Assembly: GCA_902558395.1 (NCBI GenBank)
Contig: CACEDS010000001.1
Coordinates: forward strand, 260,180-324,179
Direction: 5' to 3'
Length of the DNA: 64,000 bases
Source of the DNA: an uncultured SAR86 cluster bacterium
Lineage (GTDB): Bacteria > Pseudomonadota > Gammaproteobacteria > Magnimaribacterales > D2472
The notes beneath the pieces were generated by a model. That model saw only the letters and a program-made list of their open reading frames with translations, was not told where the DNA came from and did no database searches. The position numbers were made by a program, and so were the translations under genes. Positions 9,631 to 18,471 of the stretch are shown here, in pieces; the stretch's first letter is position 1; each line of letters begins with the position of its first letter.

Positions 9631-11763
9631 GTGGAAAATAATAAATTAGAATCTACATCGGTAGAGTTTCAGTATGGAAACAAATTAGTAAAATTAGAAA
9701 CAAATAAAGTTGCAAGACAAGCCACAGCTGCAGTTGTTGTAACAATAGATGATTTGGTTGTTCTCACAACTGTAGTTGCAAAAAAAGAAGCAGACCCTGG
9801 AAAAGATTTTTTTCCATTAGCTGTTTTTTATCAAGAAAAATTCTATGCAACAGGTGTAATTCCTGGAGGGTTTTTTAAAAGAGAAGCAAGGCCCACTGAA
9901 AGAGAAACATTAACTTCGAGGCTAATTGATAGGCCTATTAGACCTTTATTCCCAGAAGAGTTTAAAAATGAGGTTCAAGTCTTTTCAACAGTGATGTCAT
10001 CAGGTAAAGATCAAAATCCTGATATAGCTGCCATGATTGGTGCTTCAGCAGCCCTATGTGTAGCAGGTGTTCCTTTTGATGGACCTATGGGTGCTGCTAG
10101 GGTGGGATTCATAGATGGTAATTATGTTTTAAATCCGACATTTGCGGAGCTAGAGGAGTCATATCTTGATATGGTTGTAGCTGGAACTGAACAAGCGGTT
10201 CTAATGGTTGAGTCCGAGGCAAAAGAATTAAATGAAGATCTTATGCTTGGTGCGGTATTATTCGGCCATCAGGAAATGCAGGCAGTTATCAATGCTTGTA
10301 AGGAGCTAAAAGATAAAGCAGGAAAAGAAGACTGGGTCATTACACCAGATGAAGAATCTCCAAGATATTACTCAGAGTTACAAGAAAAATATACTGACCA
10401 AATTAAAAATGCTTTTACTATAAAGCTTAAATCCGAGAGATCTGAGGCTATAAGTAAAATTAGAGAAGATATTGTTAATTCATATCCTGAAGCTGATGAC
10501 ATTCAATTAGGAAAAGTTTTAGGTGCGTTTAAAAATCTAGAAAAGGATATAGTTAGACAAAATATTTTAAGCAATCAGCCAAGGATTGACGGGCGAGATA
10601 CAGATACAGTTAGACCAATTTTTATCGAAACTGATGTTTTACCAAGCACTCACGGATCATCTTTATTTACAAGAGGTGAAACACAAGCAATTGTTGTTGC
10701 AACATTAGGCTCATCAAGAGATGCTCAAAGAATTGAAGCTATTGAAGGTCAAGGAACTGACAATTTTATGCTGCATTATAATTTTCCAGCATACAGTGTT
10801 GGAGAAATAGGAATGCCAATGGGTCCAAAAAGAAGAGAGATTGGACACGGAAATTTAGCTAAGAGAGCTATTAAAGCAGTACTACCTGATGTAACAGATT
10901 TTGGATATACAATGAGGGTGGTTTCGGAGATTACTGAATCTAACGGATCAAGTTCAATGGCATCAGTTTGTGGTACTTCATTATCACTCATGGATGCCGG
11001 TGTTCCAATATCAAGTCCAGTTGCAGGTATAGCAATGGGATTAATAAAAGAGGGCGATGATTTTGCTGTTCTTACAGACATTCTAGGTGATGAAGATCAT
11101 CTTGGTGATATGGATTTTAAAGTAGCAGGAACAGAGACAGGCATTACCGCGCTTCAGATGGACATAAAAATTCAAGGTATAAATGAAGCTATTATGGAAG
11201 TTGCTCTAACCAAAGCAAAAGCTGCAAGAACTCATATTCTTGGAATAATGAATGAAGCTATTTCAGCACCGAAAGATCTTTCAGAAAATGCCCCTGCAAT
11301 GAAAACTTTTATGGTTGATAAAGATAAAATTAAAGAGATTATTGGTAAAGGTGGAGCAGTTATCAAATCGATGCAAGAAAAAACTGGAGCAACAGTTGAT
11401 ATTGATGATGATGGTACTGTCTCTGTGTTTGGTCAGAATCAGTCATCAATGAAGGCATGTTTAGAAATAATAGAAGGTATTTTAGAAGAACCAGAATTAG
11501 ATAAAGTTTACAAAGGAACTGTTGTAAAAATAGTAGATTTTGGTGCCTTTGTTAACATCCTTCCTGGAAAGGATGGACTACTACACATATCTGAGATTGC
11601 GCATGAAAGAACAGAAGACGTAAGTGCTGTTCTTTCAGAAGGTCAAGAAATTGACGTTAAGTTAATTGGATTCGATAGAGGTAAGATGAAACTATCTGCA
11701 AAAGCTTTGATAGAAAAAAGTAAACCAGAAGATCCTGAAACAGATAATAGTTCTGTTGAATAA
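9631..11763 (+). CDS. pnp: polyribonucleotide nucleotidyltransferase (PNPase)
   Basis: Phosphorolytic 3'-5' exoribonuclease of the RNA degradosome. The GTG start at 9631 follows AAGGA-type pairing. 710 residues: two RNase PH-like core domains separated by a helical domain, then KH (about 556-615, with [18 protein letters not shown]) and S1 (about 622-690). Length equals the E. coli enzyme. A strong terminator follows at 11781. Confidence 0.97.
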   Translation: MENNKLESTSVEFQYGNKLVKLETNKVARQATAAVVVTIDDLVVLTTVVAKKEADPGKDFFPLAVFYQEKFYATGVIPGGFFKREARPTERETLTSRLIDRPIRPLFPEEFKNEVQVFSTVMSSGKDQNPDIAAMIGASAALCVAGVPFDGPMGAARVGFIDGNYVLNPTFAELEESYLDMVVAGTEQAVLMVESEAKELNEDLMLGAVLFGHQEMQAVINACKELKDKAGKEDWVITPDEESPRYYSELQEKYTDQIKNAFTIKLKSERSEAISKIREDIVNSYPEADDIQLGKVLGAFKNLEKDIVRQNILSNQPRIDGRDTDTVRPIFIETDVLPSTHGSSLFTRGETQAIVVATLGSSRDAQRIEAIEGQGTDNFMLHYNFPAYSVGEIGMPMGPKRREIGHGNLAKRAIKAVLPDVTDFGYTMRVVSEITESNGSSSMASVCGTSLSLMDAGVPISSPVAGIAMGLIKEGDDFAVLTDILGDEDHLGDMDFKVAGTETGITALQMDIKIQGINEAIMEVALTKAKAARTHILGIMNEAISAPKDLSENAPAMKTFMVDKDKIKEIIGKGGAVIKSMQEKTGATVDIDDDGTVSVFGQNQSSMKACLEIIEGILEEPELDKVYKGTVVKIVDFGAFVNILPGKDGLLHISEIAHERTEDVSAVLSEGQEIDVKLIGFDRGKMKLSAKALIEKSKPEDPETDNSSVE

Positions 11764-11780
11764 CTTTCAATAAACCTATA

Positions 11781-11812
11781 AAACCGAAAAGTCAAATTTT
11801 CGGTTTTTTTTT
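11781..11812 (+). terminator. rho-independent terminator after pnp
   Basis: Arms AAACCGAAAA (11781-11790) and TTTTCGGTTT (11797-11806) with a 6-nt loop, running into an uninterrupted T tract to 11812. It closes the rpsO-pnp operon. Confidence 0.85.
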
Positions 11813-11813
11813 G

Positions 11814-11842
11814 TTCACAATATTTGAAACCTTCCCTATTTT
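11814..11842 (+). promoter_or_regulatory. weak candidate promoter of the first small membrane protein gene
   Basis: TTCACA (11814-11819), a 17-bp spacer and TATTTT (11837-11842) lie between the pnp terminator and the small gene at 11896. Since a terminator precedes the gene, some promoter must lie in this 80-bp gap; this is the best-spaced pair I see, but its matches are only partial. Confidence 0.3.
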
Positions 11843-11895
11843 ATGGTCTGATGTAAATTGCAAATCATATAAAAAACCTAATAGGGGGGAATATT

Positions 11896-12117
11896 ATGGA
11901 TAATGCATGGAGAATGATAAAAGACCTAGTTAGTGAGTTAACTAGTGTTGTAATCGGACTTGCAGGGCTTGGTATTGTTGCTGCTATCGTATTTGGTGGC
12001 CCAGTATTCGGTCTTGATGTCATTGGCGGTGTTACTGAATTAGTTGAAATGCTTTCATCTAACGGTATCGTAGGATTGCTTGTATTAGCAATCTTATATA
12101 GCTTGGTTGCTAAATAA
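11896..12117 (+). CDS. uncharacterised small two-helix membrane protein, paralog 1
   Basis: I do not recognise a named family. The 73-residue protein has an amphipathic N-terminus (MDNAWRMIKDLVSELT), a Gly/Ala-rich hydrophobic helix (about 17-38), a short loop FGGPVFGLDVIGG, the segment ELVEMLSSNG, and a second helix (about 57-70) ending in Lys. A very strong Shine-Dalgarno (AGGGGGGA, 11883-11890) precedes the ATG. Terminators stand on both sides, so it looks monocistronic and well translated. The next gene encodes a related protein (shared IxFG-P, GDV/LDV, xEMLxxN and a hydrophobic C-terminal helix). It could be a small inner-membrane stress or structural protein; its function is unknown. 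Confidence 0.8.
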   Translation: MDNAWRMIKDLVSELTSVVIGLAGLGIVAAIVFGGPVFGLDVIGGVTELVEMLSSNGIVGLLVLAILYSLVAK

Positions 12118-12134
12118 GCCAAACTCTATATATT

Positions 12135-12163
12135 AGGAAGGGTCTATGACCCTTCCTATTTTT
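12135..12163 (+). terminator. rho-independent terminator between the two small membrane protein genes
   Basis: A perfect 10-bp stem, AGGAAGGGTC (12135-12144) and GACCCTTCCT (12148-12157), with a 3-nt loop TAT and then ATTTTT. It lies 18 bp after the first gene and ends only 4 bp before the second gene's ATG. Confidence 0.85.
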
Positions 12164-12167
12164 AAAA

Positions 12168-12398
12168 ATGAATTTAAATAACTCTTTAAAAAAAGCTACA
12201 GATTTTTTCAATAAAATAACAAAGTTATTAGTTCCATTGGTTGCAGTAACGCTTCTTCTTGGGATTATATTTGGACCAGAAACACCATTCGTTGGTGATG
12301 TTTATAAAAATGTAGCAAACATCCTCGAGATGCTTGGAGAGAACGCTCTGCTTGCATTGGTATCTATACTTATTATAGCTCTATACTTGAAGAAATAA
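12168..12398 (+). CDS. uncharacterised small two-helix membrane protein, paralog 2
   Basis: 76 residues, distantly but recognisably related to the preceding small protein. A Lys-bearing amphipathic N-terminus is followed by a hydrophobic helix (about 18-36), a loop GPETPFVGDVYKN, then ILEMLGEN and a second helix ending LYLKK. The ATG lies 4 bp after the terminator T tract, with no Shine-Dalgarno; the only purine-rich stretch is locked in the terminator stem. It may be expressed by read-through, or as a leaderless message from a promoter I cannot identify. Function unknown. Confidence 0.7.
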   Translation: MNLNNSLKKATDFFNKITKLLVPLVAVTLLLGIIFGPETPFVGDVYKNVANILEMLGENALLALVSILIIALYLKK

Positions 12399-12406
12399 TT
12401 AGAACT

Positions 12407-12483
12407 TGGTGGCTATGGGTGGAATTGAACCACCGACCCCAGCGTTATGAGTGCTGTGCTCTAACCATCTGAGCTACATAGCC
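12407..12483 (-). tRNA. elongator tRNA-Met(CAT)
   Basis: Minus strand from 12483: acceptor GGCTATG, D-arm TAGCTCAGATGG, anticodon loop CTCATAA (anticodon CAT), T arm GGTTCAATTCC and an encoded CCA (12407-12409). The acceptor and D-arm resemble elongator tRNA-Met, not tRNA-Ile2 or the initiator, because GGG/CCC in the anticodon stem is absent. It lies downstream of ychF but has its own promoter. Confidence 0.93.
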
Positions 12484-12492
12484 AATCGTTGA

Positions 12493-12520
12493 ATGATAAG
12501 TCCTAGAATTTAAGAGTCAA
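12493..12520 (-). promoter_or_regulatory. predicted promoter of tRNA-Met
   Basis: On the minus strand, TTGACT (12520-12515), a 16-bp spacer and TATCAT (12498-12493) precede the tRNA by 9 bp. Both boxes match five of six consensus positions. Confidence 0.6.
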
Positions 12521-12538
12521 TATTTTTTTTCATTAACT

Positions 12539-13627
12539 TTAAACATTAAATTTAAAATGAATAACATCGCCATCCTTTACGATGTATTCCTTTCCTTCTA
12601 ACCTTAATTTACCTTTTTCTTTTGAACCAGATTCTCCATTGCATGAGATGTAATCCTCAAAACTAATTACTTCTGCCTTAATAAATCCTCTTTCAAAATC
12701 AGTATGAATGACTCCAGCCGCATTGGGAGCAGTTGAATTATTCTTGATGGTCCATGCTCTTATTTCTTGCGGTCCAGCAGTAAAATATGTTTGCAGTCCA
12801 AGAAGCTCATATCCTTTAAAAATAATTTTATTTAGAACAGGTTCATCCATATCCATTAATTCTAAATATTCTTTTCTTTCCTCTTCATCTAAAATGGCTA
12901 TCTCTTGTTCAATCTTAATTGAAGTTGGTATAACTGTATTGCCAGATAGATTTGCAAATTCTATTAATTTATTAAGAGCATCATCTGAGGATCCATCATC
13001 AGAAATATTTGCAATATAAAATGTTGGCTTGGAGCTGAGCAATTGAAAACTTTTAATAATCGCTCTTTCGTCTTCATTGAAACTTTCGATATTGATAAGC
13101 TTTCCTTGATCAAGGTCGTTTTTAATCCTTATTAAGATTTCATGTTCAGCCTTATTTTTTTTATCGTTAGTTTTAAGAAGTTTTTCACATTTAAATATTC
13201 TCTTGCTGACCGTCTCAAGATCAGACATTATTAATTCAAGATTAATTATTTCAGCATCTCTTACAGGATCAATTGACCCATCAACATGGGTAATGTTTTC
13301 ATCCTCAAAGCATCGCACGACATGTGCTAGGGCATTCATTTCTCTAATGTTAGATAGGAACGCATTACCAAGACCCTCTCCTTGTGAGGCACCTTTAACA
13401 AGACCTGCAATATCAACAAGATCTAAACTTGCTGGAATTATCTTCTTTGAATTTACAATATCATTGAGTTTCTTTAATCTATTATCTGGAAGAGGGACCT
13501 TCCCAACATTTGGTTCAATGGTACAAAATGGAAAATTTTCAGCAGGTATTGAAGATTTAGTTAAAGCATTAAAAAGTGTAGACTTACCTACATTTGGAAG
13601 TCCAACAATACCACATTTAAACCCCAT
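12539..13627 (-). CDS. ychF: redox-regulated ATPase YchF (Obg-family)
   Basis: Ribosome-binding P-loop ATPase of the OLA1/YchF group. Starting at 13627 (MGFKCGIVGLPNVGKSTLFN) gives 362 residues, one fewer than E. coli; a longer open frame upstream overlaps pth and lacks homology. Walker A is GLPNVGKST, with switch II DIAGLVKGAS. The TGS domain is C-terminal, with GVIHTDFERGFIKAEVISFEDY typical of the family. It lies 1 bp after pth, a conserved pair. Confidence 0.96.
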   Translation of the reverse strand: MGFKCGIVGLPNVGKSTLFNALTKSSIPAENFPFCTIEPNVGKVPLPDNRLKKLNDIVNSKKIIPASLDLVDIAGLVKGASQGEGLGNAFLSNIREMNALAHVVRCFEDENITHVDGSIDPVRDAEIINLELIMSDLETVSKRIFKCEKLLKTNDKKNKAEHEILIRIKNDLDQGKLINIESFNEDERAIIKSFQLLSSKPTFYIANISDDGSSDDALNKLIEFANLSGNTVIPTSIKIEQEIAILDEEERKEYLELMDMDEPVLNKIIFKGYELLGLQTYFTAGPQEIRAWTIKNNSTAPNAAGVIHTDFERGFIKAEVISFEDYISCNGESGSKEKGKLRLEGKEYIVKDGDVIHFKFNV

Positions 13628-13628
13628 A

Positions 13629-14195
13629 TTATCTCGTATGTAACTGTTTTTGTAATTTAGAAAACTCTTGAGCACATAATGTACTAAAGTTCATGTTAAA
13701 TAGATCATAGGCTTCATCAATATATTTTCTATCGGTTGGATGAAATTTGTTTAAAACCCAACTAGAAACTAAATCTTTATTGCCTGGATGGCCAATGCCA
13801 ATTCTTATTCTCAAGTAATCTTTTGTACCAGTTTTTTCAAAAATATCTTTAAGGCCATTGTGGCCGCCATGACCCCCACCTTCTTTTAGACGAACTTCTC
13901 CAGGATTTAGATCTAAATCGTCATGAAAAATTATAATTTTATTATTGGGAAGATTAATATTCTTTAATAGTTTAGAGACAGTTCGACCGCTATTATTTAC
14001 ATAATTGTCAGGAATAACCCAAAGGATTTCTTCTGCTTGTGAGTGGGTTATATCTGCTTCAATACTACTTTTTGCAATAAAGTCAGAGCAATGCGATTCG
14101 CTTAGTTTTAATAACCATTCTTTGCCAATATTATGCCTAGTACCGTTATATTTTGTTCCAGGATTTCCTAGACCAACTAAGCAAAGCTTTAGCAC
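13629..14195 (-). CDS. pth: peptidyl-tRNA hydrolase
   Basis: Releases tRNA from peptidyl-tRNA that drops off the ribosome. 188 residues; the N-terminal CLVGLGNPGTKYNGTRHNIG carries the catalytic His and Asn. HDDLDLNPG and GGHGGHNGLKDI are the other conserved blocks. It lies 5 bp after rplY and 1 bp before ychF, the common rplY-pth-ychF order. Confidence 0.96.
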   Translation of the reverse strand: MLKLCLVGLGNPGTKYNGTRHNIGKEWLLKLSESHCSDFIAKSSIEADITHSQAEEILWVIPDNYVNNSGRTVSKLLKNINLPNNKIIIFHDDLDLNPGEVRLKEGGGHGGHNGLKDIFEKTGTKDYLRIRIGIGHPGNKDLVSSWVLNKFHPTDRKYIDEAYDLFNMNFSTLCAQEFSKLQKQLHTR

Positions 14196-14200
14196 TATTT

Positions 14201-14914
14201 CTAGCTCTCTTCAGATCCCTCTGCAGAGTCTTCAGAGGCTGATTCTTCACCGCCTTCTTCAGCAGCACCTTCTTCAGCAGCACCTTCTTCAGCAGCACCT
14301 TCTTCACCTTCTTCAATGACTGGCTCTTCTTCAACTGCTTTAGGAGCATTAACAGATACAACCATTTGATCGGTTTCTTCTGTAAGCCCAGGAATCTCTG
14401 ATCCTTCAGGCAAAGCAATTTCGGTAAGTCTTATTGAAGCACCCAATTCAAGCTCTGAAACGTCTACATCTATTGATTCAGGAATATTTCCAGCTAAACA
14501 CATAATCTCAACTTCTCTGATAGCTTTAGTTATTAAGCCACCATCATTCTTAACCCCGACACAATCTTCTTCATTGACGAAGTTCATAGGAATAACAACT
14601 TTTAGTTTAGTTTTTCTAGATACTCTTTGAAAATCAGCATGAAGTAACTTACCTTTTGCAGGATCTCTTTGAAGCTCTTTTAATACAACTTTCTCTTCAA
14701 GATCACCATTTTTAATTAGAAGAACCTGAGTATAAAAAAGCTCATTTTGTGAGGCTTTAGTAAGCTCATTAAGATGTAACTTTAAATTTAAAGATTCTTT
14801 TTCATCTCCATAAACTATTGCTGGAACCATTCCGTCAACTTTTCTAATAACTCTAGCTTTATTAGATCCAGTTCTTTCTCTTGTTTCAGCATTTAAAACT
14901 ATTTGATCACTCAT
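14201..14914 (-). CDS. rplY: 50S ribosomal protein L25/general stress protein Ctc
   Basis: 5S rRNA-binding protein of the long (TL5/Ctc) type. The N-terminal L25 domain spans about 1-95 (LNAETRERTGSNKARVIRK), followed by the TL5 C-terminal beta domain (about 100-185). The last 45 or so residues are strongly acidic and repetitive (three GAAEE units, then Ser/Glu-rich). It is upstream of pth and 9 bp downstream of prs, as in many gammaproteobacteria. Confidence 0.95.
   Translation of the reverse strand: MSDQIVLNAETRERTGSNKARVIRKVDGMVPAIVYGDEKESLNLKLHLNELTKASQNELFYTQVLLIKNGDLEEKVVLKELQRDPAKGKLLHADFQRVSRKTKLKVVIPMNFVNEEDCVGVKNDGGLITKAIREVEIMCLAGNIPESIDVDVSELELGASIRLTEIALPEGSEIPGLTEETDQMVVSVNAPKAVEEEPVIEEGEEGAAEEGAAEEGAAEEGGEESASEDSAEGSEES
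14253..14297. repeat. three tandem 15-bp repeats inside rplY
   Basis: The unit CCTTCTTCAGCAGCA occurs at 14253, 14268 and 14283, perfectly repeated, followed by a partial unit. On the coding strand it encodes a five-residue AAEEG-type repeat in the acidic tail. Its length is a multiple of three, so expansion or loss keeps the frame. Confidence 0.9.
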
Positions 14915-14923
14915 AATATCCTC

Positions 14924-15877
14924 TTATATAAACATCTCACTTAGAGATTCTTCATTGCTTAATCTTTTGATGCATTCTGCAATTGTCGCACCTAAAGAAA
15001 TGACGCGTATTTTACTGCATTTTTCACCATCTTGTGACAATGGAATTGAATTTGTTACAACAAGTTCATCAATTTCTGACTTATTTAATCTTTCTATAGC
15101 TGGACCAGAGAGCACAGGATGCGTGATATATGCTTTTACACCTGCTGCACCATGATCTTTTAATGCTTTAGCAGCATTACACAGTGTTCCAGCTGTATCA
15201 ATGATATCATCAGGCACTATACATACTTTACCCTCAATATCACCAATAATATTCATTACCTCTGATTGGTTTGCCGCAGCTCTTCTTTTGTCTATGATTG
15301 CTAAGTCAGCATCATTCAATTGTTTTGCTAAGGCCCTAGATCGAACTACACCGCCAACATCTGGTGAAACCACAACAATATTATTATCTGGATTATTCTC
15401 TTTAATATCATCAACCATCAATTTAGTTGCATAGACATTGTCAGCAGGCATATCAAAGAAACCTTGAATAGTCTCAGAATGCAAGTCTACAGTTAAAACT
15501 CTATCTATACCGACAGAATAAAACATATCAGCTACAACTTTTGCACTAATTGGTACCCTTGCAGATCTAACTCTTCTGTCTTGTCTTGCATAACCGTAAT
15601 AGGGAACAATGGCTGTAATTCTTGATGCGGACGATCGCTTAAGAGCATCTGCAAGCAACATTAATTCCATCAAATTTTTATTTGAAGGAGCGCATGTAGA
15701 TTGAAGTATAAAAGTATCATGACCTCTAACATTATCTTCAATTTGGACTTTTATTTCTCCGTCCGAGAAATATCCTACATCTGCTTTAGATATTTTAATA
15801 TCTAATATTTTTGCAACCTCATTAGCTAGCTCTGGATTTGCTGTTCCAGTGAAAAGATCTAGGATTTGTTTGCTCAT
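14924..15877 (-). CDS. prs: ribose-phosphate pyrophosphokinase
   Basis: Makes PRPP from ribose-5-phosphate and ATP for nucleotide, His and Trp synthesis. 317 residues; visible are the flexible-loop region [36 protein letters not shown] and the PRPP loop [14 protein letters not shown]. It lies between tRNA-Gln and rplY on the same strand, the conserved ispE-tRNA-Gln-prs-rplY arrangement. Confidence 0.97.
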   Translation of the reverse strand: MSKQILDLFTGTANPELANEVAKILDIKISKADVGYFSDGEIKVQIEDNVRGHDTFILQSTCAPSNKNLMELMLLADALKRSSASRITAIVPYYGYARQDRRVRSARVPISAKVVADMFYSVGIDRVLTVDLHSETIQGFFDMPADNVYATKLMVDDIKENNPDNNIVVVSPDVGGVVRSRALAKQLNDADLAIIDKRRAAANQSEVMNIIGDIEGKVCIVPDDIIDTAGTLCNAAKALKDHGAAGVKAYITHPVLSGPAIERLNKSEIDELVVTNSIPLSQDGEKCSKIRVISLGATIAECIKRLSNEESLSEMFI

Positions 15878-15894
15878 TCTCTACCTCTCTTAAT

Positions 15895-15969
15895 TGGCTG
15901 GGGTGGTAGGATTCGAACCTACGCATGACGGGATCAAAACCCGTTGCCTTACCGCTTGGCTACACCCCA
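15895..15969 (-). tRNA. tRNA-Gln(TTG)
   Basis: 75-nt tRNA read on the minus strand from 15969: acceptor TGGGGTG, D arm AGCCAAGCGGTAAGGC, anticodon loop TTTTGAT (anticodon TTG), T loop TTCGAAT and an encoded CCA. Its position between ispE and prs is conserved in gammaproteobacteria such as Pseudomonas. Confidence 0.96.
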
Positions 15970-15972
15970 ATA

Positions 15973-16785
15973 CTACACAAACTCCTTTAAAGGCGAATAT
16001 TGTAATGGTTTAGCTAAAAAGAATCTCCAATTACTTGGAATTATTTTCAAAATTTTATCTTTTTCAGTCTCACTATTATATTTTATAAACATGGTTGAGC
16101 CACTACCTGAAAGATAAATCTGATGTTTTTTTGAATTTTTTCTATAAAAATCTTCTACTTCTTTATTGCTCTGTAAAAAAATTCCCCAAAAAGAATTCTG
16201 ATCGTTTTCTAATAATTTATTTTTATTTTTTTTTGATTCTTCATAGTCTGAGAACATTTTTTGTGTTGAATTAAATATCTTCGGGTCAATGATAATATAT
16301 TTTGAAATATCGGATTTTTTCTCCTGAAAAATATCACCAATACCTGAGGCAAATGCATTTTTACAATTTATAAAAAATGGAACATCTGCACCTATTGTTC
16401 TTCCAATATCTATCATTTGGTCTTGGTTTAAATTTAACCCCCATATCTTATTTAAAACCATAATAGTTGTGGCTGCATTTGAACTACCGCCACCAAGACC
16501 TGCACCTATTGGGATATTTTTTTTAATTGTAATTTTAGCTCCATAATTTTTCTTAGAAAGCTCTTGTAAAGAAACTGCAGCCTTATAAATTGTATTTTCT
16601 TTTGCATTAAGTGAAGAGTTATTGGTATCAATCAAGATATCGTCTTTTGCTTGCTCAAAAGTCATAAAATCATACAAATCAATAAATTGAAAAGAAGTAT
16701 CCAGATTATGATAACCATCAGAATTTTTATCTAATATCTTTAGATGGAGATTAATCTTTGCTGGTGAGCTTATTGAGACCTTCAT
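15973..16785 (-). CDS. ispE: 4-diphosphocytidyl-2-C-methyl-D-erythritol kinase
   Basis: ATP-dependent GHMP kinase of the non-mevalonate isoprenoid pathway. 270 residues; the N-terminal SPAKINLHLKI carries the catalytic Lys, and the ATP loop is PIGAGLGGGSSNAA. The C-terminal SGSGSTMF motif is the third GHMP signature. It overlaps lolB by 4 bp and is followed by tRNA-Gln after 3 bp. Confidence 0.95.
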   Translation of the reverse strand: MKVSISSPAKINLHLKILDKNSDGYHNLDTSFQFIDLYDFMTFEQAKDDILIDTNNSSLNAKENTIYKAAVSLQELSKKNYGAKITIKKNIPIGAGLGGGSSNAATTIMVLNKIWGLNLNQDQMIDIGRTIGADVPFFINCKNAFASGIGDIFQEKKSDISKYIIIDPKIFNSTQKMFSDYEESKKNKNKLLENDQNSFWGIFLQSNKEVEDFYRKNSKKHQIYLSGSGSTMFIKYNSETEKDKILKIIPSNWRFFLAKPLQYSPLKEFV

Positions 16786-17261
16786 TTTTTGATTAAATAC
16801 CCGTTAATTAAATTTTCTTGATAAGAGATAGCAAAATTTACCTTATTGTCTTTTCTGCTGCATGTAAAATCAAAATATGAACCTTCAACCAATTCATTAA
16901 TGTTAAAGCTTCTTGATAAAAGGCATTGTCTCAACCAATACTTGAAATTTCTGTTTACAGTATCAGGTATATAAAAAGGATTACTGTTTTTAGTTGGCAC
17001 TATGTTTAAATTTTTGTTCTCTCTAGCTTCAATAATCAAGACATTTCCATAAAAAGGCTTCTTAAGTTGTATAATAGAATCTAGTTTAGATAAGCTTATA
17101 ACTATATTTAGTGATACTGGTTCAACATTGCTTGATTCAACCAGCAACTTGCCTGAATAAATGTTGTATTTATTATCTTTGTTAATAGTTGAGCAAGAGA
17201 CAGTTATACAAACAAGCACATAAATAAATTTTTTTATAATGGAATTACAGTTATTTGGCAT
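16782..17261 (-). CDS. lolB: outer-membrane lipoprotein LolB
   Basis: Receives lipoproteins from LolA and inserts them in the outer membrane. 159 residues with a lipoprotein signal (KKFIYVLVCITVSC) and lipobox Cys23. The mature part is weakly conserved, so the call also rests on position: lolB-ispE-prs divergent from hemA is the gammaproteobacterial order. The only ATG available (17261) lies inside hemA, so the two divergent 5' ends overlap by 23 bp. Confidence 0.8.
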   Translation of the reverse strand: MPNNCNSIIKKFIYVLVCITVSCSTINKDNKYNIYSGKLLVESSNVEPVSLNIVISLSKLDSIIQLKKPFYGNVLIIEARENKNLNIVPTKNSNPFYIPDTVNRNFKYWLRQCLLSRSFNINELVEGSYFDFTCSRKDNKVNFAISYQENLINGYLIKK

Positions 17262-18471
17262 AAATCATAAAACTTCAAATGTTTCTGAAAGAGAGCAATT
17301 CATTATAAATGAGTCCAATCAAATTTTATTAAATACTTTTTTAAAAGAAAAATTTAAAGAAAAGATAGACTCTTTTTTTGGTGTTTCTACTTGTAATAGA
17401 ACTGAAGTTTATTTACTAGCTGATTCGGGGCTTGTTAGTAAAATTCTTCTTGAAACATTAATATTCTTTGAAATAAACCACATTCAAAAAGAAAGCTTTT
17501 ATATCCTTGATAATCAGGATGCATTGATACATATGTGTAAAGTTGCATCAGGAATAGATTCTCAAGTACTTGGAGAGCAAGAAATATTTGGACAATTTAA
17601 AAAAGCTATAGAGGTTGCAAGACATACAGATATAGCTAAACCCAGTCTTTTAAGTTACACAAAAAAAGTTATCGAGATAGTAAAAAAAGTTAGAACACAG
17701 ACAAATATAGGATTAAATCCATTATCTGTAAGTGGGTTGTCGTTAAATTTAGTAAAAAATATCTTTGAGGAGCCTCAAAATCAAAACGTTCTTATACTTG
17801 GAGCTGGATCACTGGCACACGCTATTATTGATGATCTTATTAAAAAAGGCATAACTAATATTCGAGCAGTAAATAGAAGTAAAAAAATAATAAAAATAAA
17901 TAATGATCATGAAATAGTGCCATCATCTTTAAATACTTTGCATAGAGAATTAGAGTTTGCTGACATTGTAATAGCCTCGGCTACTGCTGATCTGCCTTTA
18001 ATTGGTAAAGGCTCTATAGAAAACGCTCTTAAAGTTCGAAGAAACAAACCAATGCTTTTAATTGATTTAGCAGTTCCAAGAAATATTGAGGAAGAAATTA
18101 AGAAAATAGAGCAAGCATATTTATTTTCAATCGACGATATAGAAAAAATTACGCAGGACAATTATGGTCAAAGAGTAATAGAAGCTGAAAAAGCTCTTAA
18201 CATAATTGTGCTTGAGTCTCAGGATGCCCTTAAATCAATTCGTGAAAAAATAACCAAAGATAAAATTCAAATAAAATTAGAATCGTTCTTAGATCAGCTT
18301 TCAGACGAAGAGATAAAAAGGTTTAAATCCGCAGAGGATTTAAAACAAATGATAATGAATTTATCAATAATAAAATATGAAGATAAATCTTTAGATGAGG
18401 TCTTAGATATTAAAAATATTGATAATCATGTAATTGAGTCAATGTTTAAAAGGTATATTGATAATGCATGA
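17239..18471 (+). CDS. hemA: glutamyl-tRNA reductase
   Basis: First enzyme of C5 haem synthesis, reducing glutamyl-tRNA to glutamate-1-semialdehyde. 410 residues from ATG 17239 (MELQLFGINHKTSNVSERE). The catalytic Cys is in GVSTCNRTEVY. LGEQEIFGQFKKA and the NADPH-binding VLILGAGSLAHAI follow, then the helical dimerisation domain. prfA overlaps its 3' end by 8 bp; hemA-prfA-prmC is conserved. Confidence 0.96.
   Translation: MELQLFGINHKTSNVSEREQFIINESNQILLNTFLKEKFKEKIDSFFGVSTCNRTEVYLLADSGLVSKILLETLIFFEINHIQKESFYILDNQDALIHMCKVASGIDSQVLGEQEIFGQFKKAIEVARHTDIAKPSLLSYTKKVIEIVKKVRTQTNIGLNPLSVSGLSLNLVKNIFEEPQNQNVLILGAGSLAHAIIDDLIKKGITNIRAVNRSKKIIKINNDHEIVPSSLNTLHRELEFADIVIASATADLPLIGKGSIENALKVRRNKPMLLIDLAVPRNIEEEIKKIEQAYLFSIDDIEKITQDNYGQRVIEAEKALNIIVLESQDALKSIREKITKDKIQIKLESFLDQLSDEEIKRFKSAEDLKQMIMNLSIIKYEDKSLDEVLDIKNIDNHVIESMFKRYIDNA

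Noticed and set aside
11896-12398. Small membrane proteins as phage holins or toxin-antitoxin
   Set aside because: No lysis gene, antitoxin or phage gene nearby; the isolated, strongly translated layout fits a cellular protein better.
13203-13643. Long open frame antisense to ychF
   Set aside because: It is a mirror of a well-conserved coding region, with Ser/Leu-rich composition and no family motifs.
15978-16010. AATATTCGC-like string on the minus strand as another TATAATTCGC promoter before tRNA-Gln and prs
   Set aside because: It is inside the end of ispE and the hexamer does not match a -10 box.
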